NCBI GenBank assembly: GCA_022559985.1
Contig: JAFJTR010000114.1
Span: 1-64,000, forward strand
From: Parastagonospora avenae f. sp. tritici 18332-5
Lineage: Eukaryota > Ascomycota > Dothideomycetes > Pleosporales > Phaeosphaeriaceae
Length of the DNA stretch: 64,000 nucleotides
Direction: 5' to 3'
Both the position numbers and the translations under genes were made by a program. Position 1 is the first letter of the stretch. Each line of letters starts with the position of its first letter. Shown piece after piece: positions 55,702-64,000 of the stretch. The notes beneath the pieces were generated by a model. It was not told the origin of the DNA and made no database searches. It was given only the letters and a program-made list of their open reading frames with translations.

Positions 55702-57258
55702 TTATAACAATCCCGCTCTCAAGAGCTTGTTGCCGAACTCGAGTAAATAGTAATCTGCGTACACCAGCCCATGATCTTTGTACTTCTTGTGGGCATCTGG
55801 ATTCCAGTTCGTGGTACTGTTCCTGAGCAAGCACTCGAATCCACTTTCTCTCAATCTCAGCTCGTCAGTAGCGCTGTCTCCGTTCACCATGCCCTTCTCT
55901 GGCCCTCGGAAAGATGCCAGATCTTGGTCGTATGACATGTCGAGTGTTTCCGACACAATCTGCAATGCGATGTCAAGGAAATTCGTGTTTCCAGATATTT
56001 CTGCCGCGACACTCGTCGGCAGAGCTTGGAGAGACTGGTGGATGATGAGAAGACCGTTCGCGGCTACCACACCGGCCGAAACATCGCGTAAAGGCTCCTG
56101 GGGATTTTCTTGCGGCGCATCAAAGTCCCACAGTGGTATCATATGATGATGCCATTTCTGTTCGCCTTCTTTAATTCTCTGCAGGAAATACTCTGCGCAT
56201 CCAATAGCTGTCTTGAGGTACTTGATGTCCTTGGTCCAGCTGTATGTTTGCGCAAATCCCATAATAGACCATGCTTGGCCTCGGCTCCAAGTGGACTCAT
56301 CTCTCCAACCTTGGTTCGTCATTTTCGCCTGCGGCCGCCCAGTCCTTGGGTCAAAGTTCACGAGATGATAACTAGAGAAGTCTGGTCTCAAAATTTCGTG
56401 AATGATGGAGTCCGCATGTTGAGTCGCAATATCGATAAGTGATTGATCGTCTTGAAGGTGTCCAACGAAGTAAAGCAAGTCCAGATCTAGCACTGTCAGC
56501 TTCTGTCGTCTCTTTGAGGTACGAAGACTTACTGCACATGCTATCAATAATGACGAGGAAATTGGTTTCCATGTCAGTGATTGAGTACCGGTCGTTGATC
56601 GCAACATCCCAACTTCGAATTGCTTTCACGCAGTCATTGTATCTTGAGGCTAACGCATATGCTGCATTCACAACCGACTGGAGGCTTTCTTGGTTTTCGG
56701 TCAACTCCCAGTCTTTCTGTAATGCTGGCTGCACGATGAAACCCATGTCGTGTGTATCTCTTCGGCTGGACATTTGATTTATGGCGACACCATAGTGTCT
56801 TCCAAGCTTCAACAACTGCTCCTGTACATGCGGTCGCACGTGTTCCGGGACATCGAGTGCCTGAGGATACCTCATGGCACGCTCGAGGATGGCATATATC
56901 GCACCTGGGAAGAAGCCGCAAGTCCAGAAATCCGCTTCTCGTTCTTCATACTTCCCAGGATCAGGTCCTTCTTGCGGTACTGTATGCGGATACGAGGCGA
57001 GGGGAGCCTAGAATCATGAGCATCGACTGAAAAAAGGAAAAGCGTGCTCACGTACCTTTTGTCTGAAGCCTCTTTGTGCAACCTGCATTATCTTTGCCAC
57101 CACATTCTCGGAGTAGACTTCGCCAAGGTTTACGCCTTTTACACTGCCATTTTGGGTCAGTGAAACTCGTAAATACAGCGTAGTCACTGCGCGATTTTCT
57201 TTCTTTCTTACCTTGCAATCTTAGCCTCCTTCTTTACTCGTGATGCTGCGACGACCAT
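55702..57258 (-). CDS. GH88 unsaturated glucuronyl hydrolase
   Basis: Four exons: 57258-57212, 57143-57056, 57007-56533 and 56486-55702; introns 46-68 nt; 464 aa. GH88 enzymes remove the 4,5-unsaturated uronic acid from the non-reducing end of oligosaccharides made by polysaccharide lyases, by hydration of the double bond. Family blocks: ADFWTCGFFPGAIYAI (71-86), Asp132 in THDMGF and Asp200 in IDSMCNLDLLYF, the two acidic residues of the UGL active site; RGQAWSIMGFAQTY and YADYYLLEFGNKLL at the end. No signal peptide is visible; cytosolic action would require import of the oligosaccharide. The first exon is the least certain: ATG 57258 is the first in-frame Met after a stop, but an additional upstream exon cannot be excluded. 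Confidence 0.88.
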
Positions 57259-58108
57259 GTCGAGTTCGGCTATGTTGAACTAATCAGAGGTTATGACGCG
57301 AGACAGTGAACGAATGTGGTCGATATCTTGCAATTGCCCTCTTTTCACGGATCAATCGTAAACGAGCAAGTCTTGTCTAGCATACTGTGAGCATAGCAGA
57401 TATGTGCTTGAAGAATCGGCTCGACGATAGATTCGCGCTGCTGTCATTTGCGGCACGGCAGCCTGCCGCTTAGACTAGCATGTTCATTTTCGTGTGGTGC
57501 AGCATCGGTGCAATCCCTAGCGACAATAACCAGGCTTATGACCGGGATCTGCATTCTCCCGCTGCATCGTAACAGTCTCGTGAGCGAACGTGTTGAGCCT
57601 CGTAACACATCCGGAAAAACTTCTGTTAGTAGAAATTGTGCTCAAATTGTGTTGCGATGCTAGAGGATCGTAGCGAGATGCTTCCAAGATTTCCTTGCAG
57701 CTTCCCCGCAGCATGTGCTCGAAATATACGCTAGGCAGAACGCAGGATCTAGAGCAATTTGTGGAACAATTTGCCCATCAACACGAGACGGTAGCATAGA
57801 CAGACTGCTAGTATACAAAATAAGTCTCTTGTGAAAGAGCGCCAATTGATCTGTGCAAGCCTCCCATAATCTGTCCGTTAATTACCTTTACAGGTTATTC
57901 GCGTAGTAGAGGACAAAGTTAGACGAATTAGAGGTGGCGATGGACACAAAATGAGGTTAATCATTGGCTGAAATTCAACAAGGGTATGGACCGACGTGCC
58001 TACATCCTGAACACACCCCGCACCTCACACAATTATAAGAGAAGGTGTTAAAAGCAGTTCGGGCCAGGTTTGTAACTGCAGTAGTCTGGTTGCTTCACGT
58101 TCTGCCAA
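57259..58108. promoter_or_regulatory. Divergent promoter of GH88 and GH5
   Basis: 850 nt with no gene. Holds a TATA element for GH5 and a CreA-like hexamer (GCGGGG on the minus strand, 58016-58021). An A/T-moderate stretch with no other recognised feature. Confidence 0.45.
58034..58039 (+). promoter_or_regulatory. TATA box of the GH5 gene
   Basis: TATAAG 70 nt upstream of the GH5 ATG. Confidence 0.45.
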
Positions 58109-59659
58109 ATGTTGTTCACCAAATTCATACCAGCACTCCTCTTTGGAGCTTCAGTTCAAGCTATACCGTCATTCAGACCGCGGGCAGCATCCATTTTGCC
58201 GTTGTCGACCAAGGGGCGTGACATCATTGACAACAATGGCAACGTTTTCCACTATGTCTCGACAAATTGGCCGGGTGAGTGTGAACGACTTACTTTTGTT
58301 GGCTCTAGACTTACATGTGTATGTGCCAGGTCATCAGGAGATCATGATACCAGAAGGTCTGCAACACTCTTCGGTTCAGGATATTGTCGCTTGGTTTCCC
58401 AAGTTTGGACTGAACTCAGTGCGCCTTACGTTCGCAATTGAAATGATCGACGACTATCTCGCGAACAGCCCGAATCAGACACTGGAAAAGAGCGTCATCA
58501 ATGCTCTCGGTAGTTCCAACGGAACAAAGGTGCTTAATCAGATTCTTAGCAAGAATCCGCAGTTCACCAAGAACACAACAAGGCTGCAAGTCTGGGACGA
58601 TGTCGCAAAAGAGCTCTCAAAGCAGGGAGTCATCATCCACTTGGACAACCACATGAGCAAAGCATTTTGGTGCTGCGCTGACAATGATGAAAATGGATGG
58701 TTCGGTAGTAAATACTTCAACGTTGAGAACTGGAAGCGTGGCTTAGCCTTCATGGCGAAACATGTAAGTATCTCCAGCCGACTTCCCAATGTTGATTGTT
58801 CGCTCCCTTCTTACTACGTAAGATTGAGACTGTTTACTTTCAGGGACTGTAGCCAAATTTCTGCATGTACAATCCGTGAGCTGCCTCAGCACGGGACAGA
58901 GATTCCCTGCGCAGGTTCGTCACATTTTTGACGATCAATGACTAATAAATCACGTAGGGCAAGGAAAATTGGCCAACGTTTGCTTCGATCGGTCTGAGGA
59001 ACGAGTTACGAAATGCTGCAAATGCTGAACCCATAGACTGGTATACCTGGTACATCCATATGACGGCCGCCGCGGACGCCGTCCACAAGGCTGATCCTGA
59101 CGCTCTTATCTTCTTCTCTGGCCTCTCGTACGACACGTATATTGACCCGATCCCTCTCGGCAAAACTCTGAATGGTACCGCTGGCACCTCAACTGCAGGA
59201 AAGACCGCCAAGTTCGTTCCTAGCTCCTTTGCGTACAAAGATAAGATTGTTCTCGAGATTCACAAGTACGACTTCGAAGCTACTCAGGACGATTGTGCAA
59301 CTTTCAAGCGGAAGTGGTACCAGAAAGGTTTCCAAGCAGTCAATCCCCAAGACCCAGCTACCAAATACCTCTTCCCCATGGTAATCTCTGAGTGGGGATT
59401 TATTCACAATGGCACATACTGGAATCAGACTACTTATGCTAAGTGTTTAATTGAGATGGTCAAGGAATACAAAGTCAGCTGGCAACATTGGGAGTTGTCC
59501 GGTAGCTTTTACATCCAGACTAGACCAGGAAGGACCCCAAAAGAGACTCTCCAAGGATCAGAGGAATTCTGGGGATTGTTGAACTACAACTGGACGGCTA
59601 TCAGGTCTCCGATCACGCTGGAGAACAGTCTGTACAAGATGATAGACGCGTTGAAATGA
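58109..59659 (+). CDS. Secreted GH5 glycoside hydrolase
   Basis: Exons 58109-58274, 58330-58763 and 58958-59659; introns 55 and 194 nt; 433 aa. Signal peptide 1-18 (LLFGASVQA). Retaining GH5 glycosidase fold: FGLNSVRLTFAIEM (strand with Arg), VIIHLDNHMS, acid/base Glu216 in SIGLRNELR, nucleophile Glu345 in MVISEWGF. The CCADNDENGWFG loop after HLDNHMS is a feature of a fungal/plant GH5 subgroup; I cannot assign the subfamily or substrate. Intron 2 is long and contains another AG and GT, but no inner exon in the right phase avoids a stop, so one intron is preferred. The only exported hydrolase of the cluster, it may make the first cut in the polymer. Confidence 0.9.
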
Positions 59660-60322
59660 ACGTAGCTTGTATAATCGATTAGATCAGAAAATTCTATCGA
59701 CAATGAAATGCTGCAGTGATTCGGCCTTCCGTACACTTTGGGAACAAGACAAGACTGCTCCTCGTTCCAAGACGCGAATAGGCTTAGGCTTATGCAAGTA
59801 TGACATCTTTATATCTTGTGGCATATGGAAGCTGGATGAGGTATGACATGCCTTAGCTCAACCTTGGAAGTTGATGGTCCTTGCAAATTCTAATCAAGTC
59901 ATGTCAGATGTTCTGAGCTTTACCGGTAGCGACGTCTAGTGCCAGTTGGTGGGCACTTACCACATGTCAAACCCCACCTCCTCACAACGATGATACACAA
60001 TTTGATCACAACTTTCCTTGTCGTGTTCCTGAAGGACCACAAATTCTTGGCCTTCATTCGGTACCGGGTCAATGAACTCCATCGTGGCGTTTTGCCCCAG
60101 ATCCTCCACCCCCGCACTGATCTAGCCTAATCTAGTAATGTCCCGAATTTCCGATGCATAATCATGGAACATGGATGTCGCTTAGCAGCCTTGAATTTGG
60201 GCGATGCGGGGGCTACATATTGAACTACCTGGTCTCGGGCAGGGTGGATCGTACTCATCGACCGGCGTCTTCTTTTTGTTGCTGTGTCTTCGTAGTTTCC
60301 GAGACTATCCCAGGCGCGCAAC
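59660..60322. other. Intergenic: promoter of the MFS transporter
   Basis: No gene. A GCGGGG hexamer (60206-60211) lies about 115 nt upstream of the transporter start. Small open frames at 59920-60130 are on opposite strands and meaningless. Confidence 0.45.
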
Positions 60323-62285
60323 ATGGCTAGCACCAACCCTCGAGAAGAGACCATGGGCGCCGAAGCCAGGCAGGGCGAGTTCGATACCAATGTCATTGCA
60401 CCTGCGGAAGCACCAAAGCATTCACCATGGAAGGCTTGGATATACCTCGCGAATTGGTATCCTTCGCACTATCCTCCCGAGGAGAGGAAATTGTTGAAGA
60501 AAATGGACGCGTGCTTGCTGACGTTCTGTTCCTTCATGTGTAAGCGCAGATTCAATGAACTGATAGACTGACTTACTGACTGCGACAAGTTTTCCTCAAA
60601 TGGCTCGACTCATCGAACATAAAGAATGCCTACGTGTCGGGTATGAAGGAAGAGCTGCACCTCTATGGAAACGAGTATTCGCTGTTTGACACATTCTACA
60701 ATGGTAAGAAAAGTACCCCGAACGTCATTGAGACGAAAGCTGATCCAGTATCGCGCAATACAATAGTTGGCTACCTTGTATTCCAAGTCCCATCACTGCT
60801 CCTACTCTCGAGACCCAAGATCGCCAAATACTATCTGCCCACTATGGAAGTTTTGTGGTCGATCGTCACTTTCACTCAGAGCCAGATGCGCAATCGTAAC
60901 GATATTTACGGTACCCGATTCTTGCTGGGTCTGCTCGAGACACCTGTGGCTAGTGGTACCACATACGTGCTTGGGTCTTGGTATAGACCTGAAGAGGTTT
61001 TCAAGCGCACGGGTGTGTGGTACGTATCGAACAATATCGCTGTGATGTTTGGCGGGTGAGTCTTCCAATGCCCGAAGAGATTGCATATGAAACATGTACT
61101 AACTTTTCGCGCCCTCAGATATCTTCAGGCTGCTGCATACAAGAACTTGAATGGGTATGCAGGATTCCGAAAACCCTCGATGCCGGATTGTACTAACACA
61201 GACGTAGTGTTGGTGGCATGGCTGGGTGGCGCTGGCTCTTTATCATAGATGGAGTGATCAGTCTTCCCATCGCCTTTGCAGGATTCTTTATCTTTCCTGG
61301 TCTCCCAAGCAGCGGGAAGCCATGGTGGCTCACACCTGCCGAGCACGACTTGGCAAAGAGACGCATGATTAACGCTGGTATTGCGCCTAGCAAAGAACTA
61401 AGCTGGACCGTAATCAGACGCACCTTCACGCGATGGGAGTTTTGTAAGTTTCCTGGGGAGATTCGTCTCTGCAGCATATGCTGACTTGAAACGTACAGAC
61501 ATGGGTGTGCTTTGCTACACTTTCTTCTTGTCATCGTCTTATCCTCATGGCCAAATGGCTATCTGGCTCAAAGACCTGGCCGTAAAGTTCCCAGGCGCAT
61601 ACACGGTTCCTCAGATTAACACGATTCCGACCGGTGCGCAGGGTGTGTCTGTCTTCGCCGCACTTTTGGCCACGTCTCTATGCATGGTCTACCCGCTGTG
61701 GAGCATCTTCAGCATCGTGCAGATAATCTACATCGTCGCCAATATCTCCTTGCTTGTCTGGAACAGTAAGTTATAGTGCCATGTACTACTACGGGAGAGA
61801 CGTTTGCTAATGACATACCGTGTGTTACAGTTCCTAAAGGATGGCACTGTAAGTGGTACCTGTTTATCTTCACGATTCTCAGAGCTAACAACTACACAGT
61901 CGCATGCTACTATCTTCTGGGTGTATCGGCTGCTATCACGCCGATCCTGATGCCGTTCATCAACATGGCACTTCGCGATGATGCTGAGGCTCGTGCCGTG
62001 ACCGTGGGTGCAATGCTCACTGCTGGCTGGGCCGTGTTCTCGTTCTACCCCATCACGGTCTTCCCCATCATCGAAGGACCTCGGTGGACAAAAGGCTATT
62101 CCGTCAACATTGCATTCATCTGCGGCTGCTGGGGCACGTTCCTCGCTATGCAGTATCTTTACAAGAAGAGCGAGAAGAAGCGCGCAGAACGGACGGTTCG
62201 CGAGGTTACAAAAGATGAGGAAGATCTTGCGGCTGTCGAGAAGGATGAAAGCGAGGTCCGGGAGTATGCCGCGGGTGGTAGGTGA
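60323..62285 (+). CDS. MFS transporter, anion:cation symporter (Dal5/TNA1-like) family
   Basis: Eight exons: 60323-60539, 60590-60703, 60749-61055, 61119-61154, 61208-61443, 61499-61765, 61831-61848 and 61900-62285; introns 45-65 nt; all phases agree; 526 aa. Exon 4 is 36 nt and exon 7 only 18 nt (reads IPKGWH with split ends). Family landmarks: FCSFMFFLKWLDSSNIKNAYVSGMKEELHLYGNEYSLFDTFYN in the first two helices, RFLLGLLETPVASGTTYVLGSWYRPEEVFKRTGVWY around helix 4, and GMAGWRWLFIIDGVISLPIAFAGFFIFP around helix 6. ACS-family proteins carry organic anions such as allantoate, nicotinate and hexuronates with protons. With GH88 and GH154 next to it, an acidic mono- or disaccharide is the favoured cargo (inference). 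Confidence 0.93.
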
Positions 62286-63184
62286 TGACTTTGGAGTAGC
62301 GTCAACAAAACAACCATAGGACATGCTAAAGCCATAAGCACGCGAATGAACGCAATGCATCTGAACTGAAAACCTGCGAAGGTCTCTTACACGATTGCGA
62401 ATATAAAATCCCTATTGCCATTGTATTGTCTAATGCAGACACGACGGGACTCCAAACTGGCCATCGCAACCTTTTCTAAAGCAAACAGCAGCAAGGCTCT
62501 AATGTTCTAGATCAATTCCTAGCCCACCCCATCATCCCACAATTCCGCACCCCCGATTTCTCCCCATCACCACGCCTTACGTCATCCCCCATGCCGATCC
62601 CCCAACCGCCACATCCACTCGGACACGCTCCGCTCCCCGGCGCATCACACGATCACATTGCTCACAAGAGATCAGCCAAGCATAGATAAGCTCCACAGAT
62701 GCCAGTGGCTGCAGCCCTCCTCCAGGCTTTGCATTGCGCCGCCGATCAAGCTTTTGTGTAGGGGCTTGGCTGATGCCGCATGCAGTTGCTTTTGTTCGTG
62801 GTCTTGCGCCTGCGGGATGAATCGGGGGCTAGTGCGAGATGTGTCGGATCGAGGTTTAGGTAGCAGTACATATACGTTTGCCGAAGCCTTGTCGTAGATA
62901 TTTTTGCCGTTTTCAATCATCGACAGACATTGGGACTTTTCAGCTTGCGACTTTGAGCGTTTTTTGTGGCTTCGTACACCCTGGACAACTGCTTTCGACG
63001 GCTTGGAGCATACTGCCGTATTTGGAGCGGCTGAGAGACACTATCTTCGCTTGAGGCGCGCTGCTTGAGTCGGTGTGGTCCAGCTATCCCTGTTTGCGAG
63101 GGCGGCGACTATACAGTTGGAGTTTCTACATACGTAAAGTCGATATCCGGATCTCGCTGTGAGGTGCTTCGAAATACAGCCAAT
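62286..63184. other. Intergenic: MFS 3' flank and DUF3602 promoter
   Basis: No gene recognised. A C-rich stretch at about 62520-62640 (CCCCATC, CCCCGATTTCTCCCC) lies in the presumed 3' region. Open frame 62658-62897 has no domain. Confidence 0.45.
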
Positions 63185-63567
63185 ATGACAAGACATCACT
63201 CCCCAGAAGACGAATATATCCCCTACGGCCGCGGCGGCGCGGGAAACATGCGTAAGTCCTAATTCATCCCATCCCATACCATCCACCTCTAATACCCATC
63301 TCAGGCCGCAAATCCGCCATCCGCGAATCGTGGTTCAAAATTCTCGCCTCGGAGCCCTCACACTCGCCCCTCGTCCTCACATCAAGTCCCGACGACCACT
63401 ACGCGGCGTCGAAATCTGAGCCGCGGCGGCGCAGCACACATAGCAGCAGTGCGTGGAGTACGAGTACGGCTGGGGAGCGGAGGAGTGGTTGGAGGAGATG
63501 GTTAGGGAGACGGAAGGAGAGTGTTGCTGAGGAGGGAGCGGATAAGGTCGACGAGTCGGACAGATGA
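63185..63567 (+). CDS. Small DUF3602-type protein with GRGGAGN motif
   Basis: Exons 63185-63251 and 63305-63567, intron 63252-63304 (GTAAGT...CTCAG), 109 aa. The PYGRGGAGNM motif near the N-terminus (residues 14-23) is the repeat unit of fungal DUF3602/Par32-like proteins, phosphoproteins linked in yeast to nitrogen and TOR signalling; here only one clear copy occurs. The remainder is Ser/Arg-rich and disordered, with a basic WRRWLGRRKE segment at about 88-97. Spliced length and a strong intron support a gene; function is unknown. Confidence 0.7.
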
Positions 63568-64000
63568 GGCTTGGATTGGGAGATTTTGATTTTGATGGAT
63601 GCTGTCGCTAGCGATATGATACCACTTTTTATTTGGCTGTTGGATGAATAGGTTCTGTTGGGTTTACGTCATGACAGTGTTGATCAGAATAATGTGAAAA
63701 TGTTCACATGTTACGCATAGTATGTACGTGGAATCTGTCGCTGTTGTGCTTCTTACGAGCGTGTCGAAAGTGCGTTTCATTTGAATTGTGCTTTTTGACT
63801 CAGACCTCTCGACCTGCGAGAGCCGTGGGCTTTTTTTGAGAAATGAACAGGAAATGAAGAACCTATTTTCCATCCGATCTCGCATCCCATGGACGCCAAA
63901 CCAATGCAAGTTGAACGAATGATATATACAAGAAGCCAAAAAAGTGTGGTCATGAGAGTCGTAAAGACAGTGATAGGCGTGTCGCCTAGAAAGAGTGGAC
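63568..64000. other. 3' flank of the DUF3602 gene, right edge of the window
   Basis: No gene recognised. A minus-strand frame at 63664-63939 has no domain. Confidence 0.45.

Noticed and set aside
58764..58957. Possible inner exon inside the second GH5 intron (TTTCAG...GTTCGT)
   Set aside because: In the phase set by exon 2 it meets a TAG at once; joining 58763 to 58958 directly restores the family sequence.
1..64000. RIP-mutated transposon islands, CRISPR-like arrays, viral copies
   Set aside because: No AT-rich blocks, no spaced direct repeats and no recognisable transposase, reverse transcriptase or viral gene were seen by reading; a repeat-database search was not possible here.

Overview
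The window is nuclear DNA of a filamentous ascomycete. Genes carry short introns (mostly 45-65 nt) with GT...AG ends and CTAAC/CTGAC-type branch sites. The gene families (SAT4/PTH11-type receptor, ascomycete laccase ending in DSGV, Zn2Cys6 regulator, DUF3602, fungal class II aldolase) point to Pezizomycotina. A dothideomycete of the order Pleosporales is my best guess, by inference only. Gene models below were spliced by eye from both strands; reading-frame continuity across every proposed intron was checked by arithmetic.

Layout. 1-8.4 kb: end of an unknown gene, U1 snRNP C protein, a tandem pair of small secreted 8-cysteine proteins, a CH-domain/calponin-repeat actin-binding protein, a complex I assembly factor and an F-box-like protein. 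8.9-14.9 kb: two secreted subtilisins separated by 3.3 kb without a gene. 14.9-19.2 kb: nothing recognised. 19.3-22.1 kb: a 933-residue laccase fused to two chitin-binding domains and a PAN domain. 23.8-36 kb: a broken FAD monooxygenase, a SAT4 membrane protein, a GMC oxidoreductase, a second FAD monooxygenase reduced to its two ends, a luciferase-domain protein, a class II aldolase and a secreted lipase. 37.5-45.3 kb: conserved GET3 and ISWI ATPase genes, then a secreted amidase. 46.1-50.2 kb: a DUF2231 membrane protein, a CorA-type transporter with a frame break and a dead methyltransferase. 50.3-62.3 kb: a carbohydrate-utilisation cluster. 63.2 kb: a small DUF3602 protein.

The cluster at 50.3-62.3 kb is the most coherent system: a DUF2264/GH154 enzyme divergent from a Zn2Cys6 regulator, a GH88 unsaturated glucuronyl hydrolase divergent from a secreted GH5 enzyme, and an eight-exon ACS-type MFS transporter. 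GH5 and the transporter would act outside and at the membrane, while GH88 and GH154 show no signal peptide. This suggests breakdown of a uronic-acid-containing polysaccharide outside the cell, uptake of acidic oligosaccharides and their hydrolysis inside. GCGGGG (CreA-like) hexamers occur in all three promoter regions.

Four genes between 23.8 and 50.2 kb carry stops, frameshifts or deletions, so the middle of the window is accessory sequence undergoing gene loss, in contrast to the conserved genes beside it. No tRNA, rRNA, CRISPR array or intact transposon was found.
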